Shown here piece by piece: positions 8,685 to 17,516 of a stretch of 64,000 nt of DNA. The notes under the pieces were generated by a model. It was not told where the DNA came from. It saw only the letters and a list, made by a program, of their open reading frames with translations, and ran no database searches. Each line of letters opens with the position of its first letter. Within the stretch, counting starts at the first letter, position 1. The translations under genes and the position numbers were made by a program. This DNA is from Candidatus Sulfotelmatobacter sp. (lineage in GTDB: Bacteria > Acidobacteriota > Terriglobia > Terriglobales > Acidobacteriaceae). Location: positions 16,902 to 80,901 of the forward strand of contig JASHNU010000075.1 of NCBI GenBank assembly GCA_030041475.1, in the 5' to 3' direction.

Positions 8685-10723
8685 ACCGTAAACTTTACAC
8701 AGGCATTCTCGTAGCTATCGTTTGTCTGGCTTTTGGTCTGCTTACGGGCTGCAGCTCAAGCTCGCCAACATACTCAATCACCGCGGCGAGCGGATCTACT
8801 CCGCAAACACAGACCGAGGGTGAAGCGTTTGCAGTCGCCTTGGGCGTGAATGTGACGTCCGGCACCACGCCCGCCAGCGGCGTAACCGTGACCTTCGCGG
8901 CTCCATCGTCGGGCCAGAGCTGCGCGCTGTCGGCCACAACTGCCACTACGGACTCCAATGGCAACGCGTCCGTTACCTGCACGGCCAACACAACACCCGG
9001 TGCTTACTCGGTGACGGCCTCGGTTTCCTCGACGGTGTCAACCAGCTTTGCCCTGACCAACGAAGCGCCGAGCGTGTTCGTGTTCGATGTGAACGGGCTG
9101 GAACAACCCAACGCGACCAACGGGGGCTTCATCAGCTACTACGCCGTTGCCGGCGCAGTGGCGTTTGACCTCAGCGGCAATGTCCTGGGTGGCGTGCAGG
9201 ACTACAACGACGGCGTCGGTACGATATCCGTAAGCGGCGGCGATACGATCGGCGCGACAGCCACCTCCGCGAGCCTATTGACCGTCGATATGACCACCGG
9301 GACCGGAACGCTCGTAATCGACGTTTCAGCGGTCGATACCAACGTGGGCGTAGCCGGCGTAGAAACCTTCGCACTCCAGTTTGCCAACGCCAGTCACGCG
9401 GTCATAAGCCAGTTTGACGGCACGGCGACTTCCAGCGGAAGCTTCGACCTGCAGGGGACGGGGACGGCCGTTACGAACTTTGCCTTCACCCTCTCTGGAA
9501 CCGATAGCGACTACGATGCAGTCTCGTACGGCGGCGTGTTCTCGGATACCACCCCGGGCGTAGCAGCCGGCGTCATCTCAGGTACGGTTGACGTCAATGA
9601 TGACGGAACGGTGACGCCTGGCGCGGAGGGCGTTGCCAACATGACCGGTACCGACAACGGCACCTCCGGCGTCTTCGGCCGCGGCACGGCCAGCTTCGTC
9701 ATCAACGGTACAACCACACTCACGCTGGTGTACTACGTCGTTGGTCCGGAAGTGATCCGCCTCATCGACATGGATACGTTCGGTACCGCTGGCGCTGGCA
9801 GTGCGGCAATCGGATCGGCCTACGGCCAGGGTGCTACTCCCGCATTCGACAGCACGGATCTGGGTACGGCTGATGTTTTCGGCTTCAACGGCAACCCGTG
9901 GGGCGAACTCTACGCTGTAGCCGGACAGGTAACTCCGGTCGGAAGCGCGGGAGTGCCGGCGGGTACATTCACGGGCGAAGCCGATCTTGACGATGACGGC
10001 ATCGCTATCGTCTCCGCTGCTTCGACCGCAGGCACGTACATCATTAACCCCGATGGATACGGCAGCCTGAGCATCACCAGCGCCAACCTGGAGAACTCAA
10101 CCCAGTGGGGCGTGTACGCCACCGATCCAACTCTCAACCTGTACGATCCCAACAACACAACCGCTGGCCAGGGCGGTGCCCTGGTCATGGAAATGTCACC
10201 GAGCGGTGCGCTGACGGCCGGCACGGGAATCATCACACCCCAAGGCGCGACTACATCCAGCGATTTCAACAGCAACAGTTACGCCTTCGGAGCGCAAGCC
10301 TATGCCGAATCGACTCTCACCGGTTGGGAATTCGATATGGTGGGGCAGGCACCGTTTGACACCACCCTCGATTTGACTGGAGCAACCGGAAGCATCAGCG
10401 ATCCGTCCGGGGTCTTTGTCGCGGACACGAACGGTCAGTACACCGCGGTTCCCATTACGGGCACTGCGGCTGGCCCTGACACCTTCGGGCGTTACACATA
10501 CTCAACAGCTCTCACCATCGGTCCCGCGGTGAGCGGCGGCACGGCCATCCCGTTTACGACGGTTATGTACGAAGCTAACGGCGGATTCGTGTTCTGGATC
10601 GACGAGGACGACTTCGCCCTGTGGCTCGGCTCTCTCGAGGAGCAGAGCAGCAGCTCACTGGCCAAGTCCCACTTCAAGAAGGGCGTCATCTCGAAGGCCC
10701 AGACGAAGATGAAGCGCCGCTAA
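8681..10723 (+). CDS. Lipoprotein with N-terminal Ig-like domain and beta-rich repeats
   Basis: A 680-residue surface lipoprotein. Signal sequence with lipobox 'LLTGC' (Cys at about residue 24) followed by a Ser-rich linker. Residues about 30-128 resemble a bacterial Ig-like (Big_1/invasin) domain (GVTVTFAAPSSGQSC, TDSNGNASVTCTANTTPG). The rest is Gly/Thr/Ser/Asp-rich beta sequence with repeated 'GxxDVNDDG' and 'YGQGATPAF'-like elements. The tail is basic (KKGVISKAQTKMKRR). The protein at 42399-44144 is a paralogue by style and shared motifs. Translationally coupled to the gene before it and followed by a strong terminator. Function unknown; adhesion or matrix role is a guess. Confidence 0.8.
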   Translation: MNRKLYTGILVAIVCLAFGLLTGCSSSSPTYSITAASGSTPQTQTEGEAFAVALGVNVTSGTTPASGVTVTFAAPSSGQSCALSATTATTDSNGNASVTCTANTTPGAYSVTASVSSTVSTSFALTNEAPSVFVFDVNGLEQPNATNGGFISYYAVAGAVAFDLSGNVLGGVQDYNDGVGTISVSGGDTIGATATSASLLTVDMTTGTGTLVIDVSAVDTNVGVAGVETFALQFANASHAVISQFDGTATSSGSFDLQGTGTAVTNFAFTLSGTDSDYDAVSYGGVFSDTTPGVAAGVISGTVDVNDDGTVTPGAEGVANMTGTDNGTSGVFGRGTASFVINGTTTLTLVYYVVGPEVIRLIDMDTFGTAGAGSAAIGSAYGQGATPAFDSTDLGTADVFGFNGNPWGELYAVAGQVTPVGSAGVPAGTFTGEADLDDDGIAIVSAASTAGTYIINPDGYGSLSITSANLENSTQWGVYATDPTLNLYDPNNTTAGQGGALVMEMSPSGALTAGTGIITPQGATTSSDFNSNSYAFGAQAYAESTLTGWEFDMVGQAPFDTTLDLTGATGSISDPSGVFVADTNGQYTAVPITGTAAGPDTFGRYTYSTALTIGPAVSGGTAIPFTTVMYEANGGFVFWIDEDDFALWLGSLEEQSSSSLAKSHFKKGVISKAQTKMKRR

Positions 10724-10782
10724 CCCGCAAACGCGCACTGCCGGAGCAATCCGGCGGTGCCCTAACATAGAGCTTCAACTGA

Positions 10783-10812
10783 GTGGCGCGCTCCGGCGCG
10801 CCACTTTTTTTT
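10783..10812 (+). terminator. Rho-independent terminator after the lipoprotein operon
   Basis: Perfect 9-bp stem GTGGCGCGC/GCGCGCCAC with a TCCG loop, followed directly by eight T residues (10805-10812). Confidence 0.9.
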
Positions 10813-10972
10813 CTCAAGCCGGACTCGTGCCCGACTGTCTCGCGCGACCGCGTCGTTACCTTGCCCACGGCGCTCCACTGCTACAATTCCCTGTCCTACA
10901 GAAGCTTACGCGCGAGAACTTTGCACTACACATTCGCGTACTGTCTTGTGGGGTCGAGTCGAGTACTGTCCT

Positions 10973-11046
10973 GGTGGTAGGGATGCTTCGACTGCGGCTG
11001 AGCTTCGCGATCGCGAAGCCCCAATCCTCGCTCAGCATGACAGAGT
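10973..11046. repeat. Dispersed 'GTCATnCTGAGC' repeat
   Basis: Read on the minus strand this holds CTGTCATGCTGAGCG, then an inner palindrome GCTTCGCGATCGCGAAGC, then CAGTCGAAGCATCCC. It belongs with the copy at 42239-42281 and the degenerate one near 48455-48535; this repeat style is common in acidobacterial intergenic DNA. It lies just upstream of the sigma-factor operon. Confidence 0.55.
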
Positions 11047-11101
11047 CGAGGAGATCCGATGCATTATCGCTTAGCTAGATAATTCTTCCTGGGGAGCGCA
11101 A

Positions 11102-11701
11102 GTGGAAGACGTCCAGGTGGTTGCCATGCTGGTTCGGCGCTGTATCGCCGGCGACGCCGCTGCCTGGGAAGAAATCGTGCGCACCTACAACCGCAGGATT
11201 TACAACATCTGCTACCGCTTCGCGGGATCAGGGGATGACGCTGAAGACCTTACGCAGGAGGTCTTCATCAAGATGTACCGCACGCTCGCGAGTTACGACC
11301 ACACCAAGGGCGCGTTCATCACCTGGGTCACGACCATCACGCGCAACCTGCTGGTGGATCATTTCCGCAAGACCAAGCAGGACCGGGTGACCGATTCGAT
11401 GGATACGGCTGCGTCCGAGCACGAGGACGCCCAGCCGCTCAGTGAGCAAATTCAGGACCAATCCGCGCCCCCGGACGCCCATGTACGCAGCCGGGAGGTC
11501 TCGGAAACGGTCCACGCAGCCCTGGCCCGGATTTCTCCGGAGCTCCGGGAAGCAGTGATTCTAAGGGACTTACAGGATATGGACTACAAGGAAATTGCCA
11601 CCGTTCTGAAGGTGCCGGAGGGAACTGTGAAAAGCCGAATAAATCGTGGGCGGGCGGAACTAGCCCGCCTCCTACAACGTACCTATAGGCAGGTGATGTG
11701 A
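11102..11701 (+). CDS. ECF-type RNA polymerase sigma factor
   Basis: A 199-residue sigma70-family factor of ECF size. Region 2 lies at about residues 25-95 (NICYRFAGSGDDAEDLTQEVFIKMYRTL, then the region 2.3/2.4-like AFITWVTTITRNLLVDHFRK). A linker rich in Glu/Gln/Asp follows (about 98-130). Region 4 is at about 135-190 (LARISPELREAVILRDLQDMDYKEIATVLKVPEGTVKSRINRGRAELARLL). GTG start has GGGGAG upstream. Its stop shares one base with the anti-sigma start, so both are co-translated; it should direct RNA polymerase to its own operon and others when released. Confidence 0.95.
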   Translation: MEDVQVVAMLVRRCIAGDAAAWEEIVRTYNRRIYNICYRFAGSGDDAEDLTQEVFIKMYRTLASYDHTKGAFITWVTTITRNLLVDHFRKTKQDRVTDSMDTAASEHEDAQPLSEQIQDQSAPPDAHVRSREVSETVHAALARISPELREAVILRDLQDMDYKEIATVLKVPEGTVKSRINRGRAELARLLQRTYRQVM

Positions 11702-12483
11702 TGCCAGACCATACCAGCAACGGAATGCAGTGTCACGAGTTCGACCAGCTGCTCAGCGAAGCCATTGACGGCGCGCTGAGCGGGGCCGAACTTGACCGCT
11801 TCCAGGCGCATGCCCGGGTTTGCCCGGCGTGCGGCCCGCTGCTCGCCGAAGCTGAGGCGGGCCGCAACTGGCTGAAGGGTCTCACGGAGGTGGAGCCTCC
11901 AGCCGGCCTGGTGACGAAAATTCTGGCATCGACGACGGGCGTTGACACCCAGCGCCTGTCCGCAGCGGAACGCGCCACCCAACCAGGTGTCTCGTGGTGG
12001 GAGCGGTTCGAAGCCACGGTGCTTCACCCATTTCTGGCTCCGATTTGGGCGACGGTTCGCCAGCCGCGGTTTGCCATGTCGTTCGGCATGGCATTCTTTG
12101 CGCTGTCGGTGGGCCTGACAGTCCTCGGGATCAAACCCGCCGACGTTCGCCAGATCAGCCTGAAGCCCGCTGCCATCCGGCACACCTTCTACGCCACTGA
12201 GGCGCGGGTCGTGCGCTATTACGAGAACGTCCGGATCGTCTACGAGGTCGAGTCGCGGGTGCGCGAATTCCGGCGCACGGCGCCCGCCGAACCCGGCGAG
12301 ACGAGCCCGGCCAAACCGAAAGGGAGCAAGAACGACACATCCCAACAGCCTGAGCAGAAGGAAGAGCGCAACTACAGCCAGAGCGATAGTCGTATCATTC
12401 TGGCCAGCGCTCACGTGAGTCAAGGTCTCAACTTTTGCGATCTGCCTGTAGTGTCGGTGACCACGTACAGGAGGTTCGTATGA
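11701..12483 (+). CDS. Zinc-binding anti-sigma factor, membrane-anchored
   Basis: A 260-residue anti-sigma protein. The N-terminal ZAS zinc domain has C11-H12 and H37-x3-C41-x2-C44. One transmembrane helix lies at about 122-142 (FAMSFGMAFFALSVGLTVLGI), followed by an extracytoplasmic region with a charged, Lys/Glu/Gln-rich segment. Starts at ATG 11701 (TGATG overlap with the sigma stop) and its own stop overlaps the next start (ATGA). It should hold the adjacent sigma factor inactive at the membrane until a signal arrives. Confidence 0.9.
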   Translation: MPDHTSNGMQCHEFDQLLSEAIDGALSGAELDRFQAHARVCPACGPLLAEAEAGRNWLKGLTEVEPPAGLVTKILASTTGVDTQRLSAAERATQPGVSWWERFEATVLHPFLAPIWATVRQPRFAMSFGMAFFALSVGLTVLGIKPADVRQISLKPAAIRHTFYATEARVVRYYENVRIVYEVESRVREFRRTAPAEPGETSPAKPKGSKNDTSQQPEQKEERNYSQSDSRIILASAHVSQGLNFCDLPVVSVTTYRRFV

Positions 12484-13481
12484 ACTGCGCCACGCACAGT
12501 GATACTGCTGCAGTGGCCTTCTGCCGCACCTGCGGCAAGCCACTCTGTAACCAATGCACCCGCGACGTTCGCGGCGTGATCTACTGCGAGTCGTGTCTGG
12601 CCGCGCGCATGGAAGGAACGGCTCCGGCGGCCGGATTTGCACCCGTCGGACAAGCGCCTTACGCACCCGTCGGTCAGGCGCCGTATGCCCCGGTCGGTGC
12701 ACCGGTTGGAGTGCCGCGCCCGGCGCCGAGTTCTGGCCCGAATCCAGCTGTCGCAGGAATCCTCGCCGGATTCTTCCCCTTCGGCGTGGGCGCGGTTTAC
12801 TGCTCGCAATACGCCAAGGGATTGGCGCACCTGGTGATCATGGTGCTGCTAATTATCGGCGAAAGCTCTGATGTGCCGTGGTACCTGCACATGCTGCTCG
12901 GGCTGGGGATCGGATTCTTCTACTTCTACCAGATCATCGATTCCGTTCGGACAGCCCGGGCGATCCAGATGGGAGAGCCTGCGCCTGATCCACTGGGACT
13001 GGCGCAGGCGTTTGGCGGCGGCGACAAGATCGAGGGAACCAAGGTTCCCGCTGGAGCGGTGGTTCTGATCGGCTTGGGGATTCTCTTCCTGCTGCACACG
13101 GCGGGATTCTTCGAGTTCGGGCTTGATCGTTTCTGGCCGCTGCTTCTGATCGTCTTCGGCGTGTGGCTTTTTGCCAAGCAGTGGGGACTGGTCAGCAGCA
13201 ATATTCAGCGATGTATGTGCGAGCGATGCCGCACACGGCGGCTGATGGCGCCCGCCATGCTGGTGACGCTCGGTGTGCTCTTCCTGCTCGATACGACCAC
13301 CCACGTAGGATTTGGCCGTACCTGGCCAGCGATCCTGCTGGTGGTTGGAGTGGTCAAGTTGCTGCAGAGTAACGCGTCGTCGGACGGCCATAGCGGCCCG
13401 CTGCCGCCGGGAATCCCGCCCAGTGCGCCGCCTCCGGCTCCGCCGCAGCCTCCGGCTTCCGGGGAGGTGAAAAATGGCTAG
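12480..13481 (+). CDS. B-box zinc finger / DUF5668-type membrane protein
   Basis: A 333-residue protein. Residues 3-39 form a B-box-like zinc site (C3, H6, C15, C18, C23, C26, C36, C39). A Pro/Ala/Val-rich linker with 'APVGQAPY' repeated follows. Then come about seven membrane helices in two parts: 'AGILAGFFPFGVGAVY' to 'FYFYQIIDS', and two LiaF-like DUF5668 units (VVLIGLGILFLLHTAGFF...FWPLLLIVFGVWLF; MLVTLGVLFLLDTTTHVG...TWPAILLVVGVVKLL). Start ATG 12480 is chosen over 12435 because AGGAGG precedes it and it forms the ATGA overlap. LiaF-like proteins often sense envelope stress, which fits an operon led by a sigma/anti-sigma pair. Confidence 0.8.
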   Translation: MNCATHSDTAAVAFCRTCGKPLCNQCTRDVRGVIYCESCLAARMEGTAPAAGFAPVGQAPYAPVGQAPYAPVGAPVGVPRPAPSSGPNPAVAGILAGFFPFGVGAVYCSQYAKGLAHLVIMVLLIIGESSDVPWYLHMLLGLGIGFFYFYQIIDSVRTARAIQMGEPAPDPLGLAQAFGGGDKIEGTKVPAGAVVLIGLGILFLLHTAGFFEFGLDRFWPLLLIVFGVWLFAKQWGLVSSNIQRCMCERCRTRRLMAPAMLVTLGVLFLLDTTTHVGFGRTWPAILLVVGVVKLLQSNASSDGHSGPLPPGIPPSAPPPAPPQPPASGEVKNG

Positions 13482-15015
13482 CACAGTGCAACCTCCTGCG
13501 CCACCGCAGCCGCCGATGCCTCCGATGCCGCCTCCGGTTCCACCGCCGCGACACCGCTCGTTTGCCGGACCGTTTGTGCTGATCGTGGTGGGCGTGATTT
13601 TTCTCTTGGGCAACCTGCACATGCTGTCGTGGGCCCGCATTGGCACGTGGTTCGCCCACTACTGGCCGCTGCTGCTGATTCTGTGGGGCGTGATCAAACT
13701 CCTGGAGCACCAGCAGGCGCGGCGCGAGGGAACCCGGGCGCCGGGCATCGGAGCCGGCGGCGTTTTCCTGATCATCATGATCGTGGTGTTTGGCCTGATT
13801 GCGACTCAAATGGAGCGCGTGAACTGGTCGGGCCTGCACGACGAGCTCAACTTCGACGACAGCGATTTCTCCGACGTTTTCGCCGATTCCTTTAACTTTG
13901 ACGATCACCTGGAGCAGGATTTTCCCGCCGGCGCAAGCCTGAAGGTCATCGACAATCACGGCGCGGTGAGCGTGCATGCTTCCGACGACAACAAGATCAC
14001 GGTGGTGGTTCGCAAGCGAATCAAGGCCGACAATCAGGGCGACGCGGACAAATACAATGGCGAAACCAAGCCCTCGATCACCACCATCGGTGGTCTGGTC
14101 ACGCTTGACGCCCGAGTCGAAGGTGCGGGCAATCACCCGGTCGAAACCGATCTCGACATTTCTCTGCCGCGGAAAGCGCCGGTTTCAATCATTTCTCGCC
14201 GCGGCGATGTGAAGCTGGTCGGGCGCGACGGGAGCGTGGACGTTTCGACGCAGCACTCCGACACCTCGGTTGAAGACGTGAACGGCGACGTGAAGGTCAG
14301 CCAGCAAAGAGGTTCGGTGCGAGTGGAACAGGTCTCTGGTGACGCACACGTGGAAGGCCGTGTGAATGAAGTATCGGTCACCGACGTGAAGGGCTCGGCA
14401 CAACTCGATGGCGAATTCATGGAGAGCGTGAAAGTGGCGCGGATCGGAAAGACCGTGACCTTCAAGTCGTCACGCACGGATCTTGAGTTCTCTCACCTGG
14501 ATGGTTCCCTGGAGCTCGACTCCGACGACCTGCGTGCCGATCAGATTGCGGGCCCGATTCATCTGACCACGCGCTCGAAGAACATTCACCTGGACCAGGT
14601 CGCAGGCGATGTGCGCCTGCAGGACAGCAACGGCACGGTCGAAGTAGGAATGCGCACGCTGGGCAATGTGCAGATTGACAGCCGCAACGGCGACATCCAG
14701 CTGGCGATTCCCGATAAAGCCGGTTTCCGTCTCGATGCGCGCACGCGCGACGGCGAGATTCAGTCGGATTTCCCCGAGTTGAAGATTAGCAACGAGGAGC
14801 ACGAGAGCAAAGCCAGCGGCAGCGTAGGTAACGCCGCAGCCCACATCGTGCTCAACAACGAGCACGACGGGATTGAGATCCGCAAGCTGATGAGCGGCGG
14901 TCCGAAAGAAGGCGTAAGCGGCGGCGTTACGGGTGGAGTCGGCGGTGCAAAGCAATCGAAGCCGGCCAAGGCGTTGCCCGCACCGAAAGACAAAGTCGAG
15001 CCGACGGAAAACTGA
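13474..15015 (+). CDS. DUF5668/DUF4097 membrane protein with beta-helix-like repeats
   Basis: A 513-residue protein. Residues 1-28 are Pro-rich. Two or three membrane helices follow (VLIVVGVIFLLGNLHML, YWPLLLILWGVIKLL, VFLIIMIVVFGLIA). From about 150 to 470 runs a DUF4097-type right-handed beta-helix of short repeats (GDVKLVGRDGSVDVSTQHSD, GDVKVSQQRGSVRVEQVSGD, NGTVEVGMRTLGNVQIDSRNGD). The C-terminus is Gly/Lys/Pro-rich. It overlaps the previous gene by 8 bases. DUF4097 proteins are usually paired with envelope-sensing regulators; a role in signal sensing or display of this sigma-factor system is inferred. Confidence 0.85.
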   Translation: MASTVQPPAPPQPPMPPMPPPVPPPRHRSFAGPFVLIVVGVIFLLGNLHMLSWARIGTWFAHYWPLLLILWGVIKLLEHQQARREGTRAPGIGAGGVFLIIMIVVFGLIATQMERVNWSGLHDELNFDDSDFSDVFADSFNFDDHLEQDFPAGASLKVIDNHGAVSVHASDDNKITVVVRKRIKADNQGDADKYNGETKPSITTIGGLVTLDARVEGAGNHPVETDLDISLPRKAPVSIISRRGDVKLVGRDGSVDVSTQHSDTSVEDVNGDVKVSQQRGSVRVEQVSGDAHVEGRVNEVSVTDVKGSAQLDGEFMESVKVARIGKTVTFKSSRTDLEFSHLDGSLELDSDDLRADQIAGPIHLTTRSKNIHLDQVAGDVRLQDSNGTVEVGMRTLGNVQIDSRNGDIQLAIPDKAGFRLDARTRDGEIQSDFPELKISNEEHESKASGSVGNAAAHIVLNNEHDGIEIRKLMSGGPKEGVSGGVTGGVGGAKQSKPAKALPAPKDKVEPTEN

Positions 15016-15040
15016 ACAAACCAGGTTTCAAGGTGGCAAA

Positions 15041-15098
15041 GTGCCAGGGTTTCAAAGACATCTCTGAGACATCTCAGATTACCTTGAAACTCTGGCAC
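15041..15098. terminator. Possible bidirectional terminator between convergent operons
   Basis: Imperfect inverted repeat: GTGCCAGGGTTTCAAAG at 15041-15057 against CCTTGAAACTCTGGCAC at 15082-15098, 15 of 17 paired, with a smaller GAGACATCTC element in the loop. It lies between the end of the DUF4097 gene and the convergent end of cmk. T-runs are short, so its strength is uncertain. Confidence 0.5.
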
Positions 15099-15120
15099 CT
15101 TTAAACTCTAAAACTTGGGT

Positions 15121-15816
15121 TTATCGTAGCTTTTTCTGCGCCAAGTCCTCAACACGTGCCAGGACGTCATCCTCGCTCATCGCAGTCGAGTCGATGACCA
15201 CGGCGTCAGGCGCTGCCACCAGCGGAGACACGGATCGCGTACGGTCGCGGCGGTCGCGCTCACGCAGTTCTGCAGCGACGCTGGCCTCGACCTCGCCCTT
15301 TGCTTGTTGCTGCTGCAGTCGGCGTTGCTCGCGCACCACAGGGTCGGCATCCAGAAAAATCTTCAGATCGGCATCGGGGAAGACTTTAGTGCCGATGTCG
15401 CGACCCTCCATCACAATGCCGCCGCCCCCGCCCAATTCCCGCTGATGCACGACCATCCAGGCTCTGACCGCCGGATGCACAGACACCCGCGATGCGGCTT
15501 CGGTCACATCGCGCTCGCGAATGCGCGCTGAAACGTCGCGTCCGTCGAGCAGCGTGCGGTTGCCACCGACGGTGGGCTCGAGCTGAATTCGTGAGTCTTC
15601 GGCGAGTTTCACCAGCGAGGCTTCATCGTCGAACGAGACGTCTCTTTCGATCGCCTTCAGCGCGAGGGCACGATACATCGCGCCGCTCTCCAGGTTCACA
15701 TATCCCAGTTTGCGCGCCAGCCGCGACGCGATCGTGCTTTTGCCCGCGCCAGCCGGACCGTCAATCGCGATGATAAGTTTGCGCGGCGCTGGTTGCTCTG
15801 CCGTTGTGTCGTTCAT
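15121..15816 (-). CDS. cmk: Cytidylate kinase
   Basis: A 231-residue (d)CMP kinase: ATP + CMP to ADP + CDP, needed for CTP/dCTP supply. P-loop GPAGAGKS at residues 20-27, then 'LGYVNLESGAMYRALALKA', 'LLDGRDVSARIR', 'VVMEGRDIGT'-type motif (GGGIVMEGRDIGTKVFPDAD) and a lid with 'ELRERDRRDRTRSVSPLVAAPDAVVIDST'. Length normal. Last gene of a minus-strand run from mutL. Confidence 0.95.
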   Translation of the reverse strand: MNDTTAEQPAPRKLIIAIDGPAGAGKSTIASRLARKLGYVNLESGAMYRALALKAIERDVSFDDEASLVKLAEDSRIQLEPTVGGNRTLLDGRDVSARIRERDVTEAASRVSVHPAVRAWMVVHQRELGGGGGIVMEGRDIGTKVFPDADLKIFLDADPVVREQRRLQQQQAKGEVEASVAAELRERDRRDRTRSVSPLVAAPDAVVIDSTAMSEDDVLARVEDLAQKKLR

Positions 15817-15849
15817 GCGAAGCTACAGATTGTACACGGTGAAGGCATC

Positions 15850-15875
15850 GGGAAGGGCACGGCTTTAGCCGTGCC
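15850..15875. repeat. Dispersed palindrome, copy 1
   Basis: GGGAAG followed by the palindrome GGCACGGC-TTTA-GCCGTGCC (15856-15875). The same 16-base lead-in GGGAAGGGCACGGCTT recurs at about 28426-28441, with a matching right arm, so this is a member of a repeat family. It lies in the cmk-gluQRS gap. Confidence 0.65.
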
Positions 15876-15918
15876 GTAACGGTGAAAATTTGATGCTTTA
15901 GCCGCTGAGGACTCCGCA

Positions 15919-16818
15919 TCAACTGCGAGGAATCTCACCGCGTACCTGCTCGGGCGTCCATCCCATTTCGCGCAGCCTACGGATGCTCAGTGGATCATGC
16001 CGCTTGGCAAGGCGAACGCCAGCTTCGTCGCGCACAAGATCGCAGTGGTAATAGTCGGGGATGGGAAGTCCCAGCGCGCGAAAGAGAAGAATCTGTCGCG
16101 CAGTCGATTTCAGCAGATCGGCTCCGCGCACGACTTCGGTGATCCGCATAGCCGCATCGTCGACCACGACGGCGAGTTGGTAGGCCGGCACGTCGTCACG
16201 CCGCCATACGATGAAGTCGCCGAAGTCGCGCCCGGCGATCATTTCCTGCGGTCCGAGATGCAAGTCAGCGAAGCAGATTCGCTCTCCATCGGGCACGCGA
16301 AAGCGCCAGTTCACGCCGGCTGGTTGTGAAAAATCAGCGGAGCTTCGCTCCGCCCGGCCGGGTTGAAGACCCGGCCCCACACCTGGTCTGCACGTACCCG
16401 GATATAGCGGCTCGTCATCGCCTTCATTCGGAGCGCCTGCCGCTTGGGCGACGTCTTTTCGCGAGCATGTGCACGAATAAATCAATCCCATGTCACGCAA
16501 ATTCTCCCAGGCACGCAAATACCAGGCCCGGCGCTCGCTTTGCGTGTAGGGGCCAAACGGGCCACCGCGGTCCGGCCCCTCCGACCACTCGATTCCCAGC
16601 CACCGCAGATCTTCAAGCATGGCATTGGCGAACTCCGCGCGGCAGCGCGGCAGGTCCAAGTCTTCGTTGCGCAGAATCAAGACGCCGCCCCGCTCTTTGG
16701 CCCGTTGGGCCGCGATCCAGAAGGTGCGCGCGTGGCCGAGATGCAGCAATCCGGTGGGGGAAGGCGCAAGGCGGCCGCGATATTTTGAAGGGGATCTCGG
16801 AGACGGAGCCGCGGTCAT
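15919..16818 (-). CDS. gluQ: Glutamyl-Q tRNA(Asp) synthetase
   Basis: A 299-residue truncated GluRS paralogue that attaches Glu to the queuosine base of tRNA(Asp). The HIGH-type motif is 'PSPTGLLHLGHA' (19-30). Zinc ligands fit C116, C118, Y139 and C143. 'RGADLLKSTARQILLFRALG' and a degenerate KMSKS loop (RLAKRHD) follow; the anticodon-binding domain of GluRS is absent, as expected. Oddity: residues about 147-161, just after the zinc site, are encoded by two dispersed-repeat palindromes (16337-16353 and 16356-16376). The start overlaps the stop of the dioxygenase gene by 4 bases. Confidence 0.9.
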   Translation of the reverse strand: MTAAPSPRSPSKYRGRLAPSPTGLLHLGHARTFWIAAQRAKERGGVLILRNEDLDLPRCRAEFANAMLEDLRWLGIEWSEGPDRGGPFGPYTQSERRAWYLRAWENLRDMGLIYSCTCSRKDVAQAAGAPNEGDDEPLYPGTCRPGVGPGLQPGRAERSSADFSQPAGVNWRFRVPDGERICFADLHLGPQEMIAGRDFGDFIVWRRDDVPAYQLAVVVDDAAMRITEVVRGADLLKSTARQILLFRALGLPIPDYYHCDLVRDEAGVRLAKRHDPLSIRRLREMGWTPEQVRGEIPRS

Positions 16819-17516
16819 GCGACCGCCAGCTGCAATGGACTCGCAATTAATTCCGATGCCGCATACTCAATATGCAGCACCCGCCTTGGCATGGTGGCTT
16901 GTGATTTCGAGGACGCGTGTACGATGAGGGGCCGCATCGCAACCACGCCTCCCCTGGCGACTGTGCATTCGATCGGGGAGATTCGAGAAGAGAGTTCGTG
17001 AATGGCGTCATCGCCAAGAGTACCTAGCATATGTGTCCCTGGTAAAACGCGAAGCGGCCCGTTCTGGCTGGTTGAGTCATCGAGACTGACACGCAGCGCG
17101 AGCACTTGACTGAGCACCAGCGCCGGAGCGTGCGCATACTCGATGCCCCCCTTGACCGACCATGGTCCCCAGCCGGGAAGCTCGTGACGGGTCCGCAATG
17201 GCAAGGCCGTATCCTGGTGCCAAACAACCAGCCAGTTCGCCGTCTGCGATTTGTCGAAGAGCGTCGCGCGGAACGGAAATGCTTCGCGGCCTAGCGTGGC
17301 GCGTGCGATATCCATCAACGGCTGCTGTTGTGCGAAGTCGGCAATGGGAGCCAGCTTCAGGCCGTGCCGGATTCCCGCGCGACTGCGCCGGGGAGACAAT
17401 TCAGCTAATTGTCGTAAGACCTGATCGATACACCTTTCCGAGAAAACATCCGGAAGAATTGCAAATCCGCTTTGCACAACGGCTGCGCAATAGTCCATCA
17501 GCTCACCGTAGGGCAC
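16815..17516 (-). CDS. Phytanoyl-CoA dioxygenase (PhyH) family protein
   Basis: A 233-residue Fe(II)/2-oxoglutarate-dependent oxygenase. Iron ligands are H100 and D102 ('WHQDTALPL') and the distal H200 ('PLIVHASSKS'); R212 in 'PRRVLHIEY' fits the 2-oxoglutarate-binding arginine. Substrate unknown. The GTG start at 17516 overlaps the upstream gene; an ATG at 17498 is the alternative but its GGTGAG lies very close. Packed between the AlkZ-related gene and gluQ, so probably co-transcribed. Confidence 0.85.
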   Translation of the reverse strand: MPYGELMDYCAAVVQSGFAILPDVFSERCIDQVLRQLAELSPRRSRAGIRHGLKLAPIADFAQQQPLMDIARATLGREAFPFRATLFDKSQTANWLVVWHQDTALPLRTRHELPGWGPWSVKGGIEYAHAPALVLSQVLALRVSLDDSTSQNGPLRVLPGTHMLGTLGDDAIHELSSRISPIECTVARGGVVAMRPLIVHASSKSQATMPRRVLHIEYAASELIASPLQLAVA

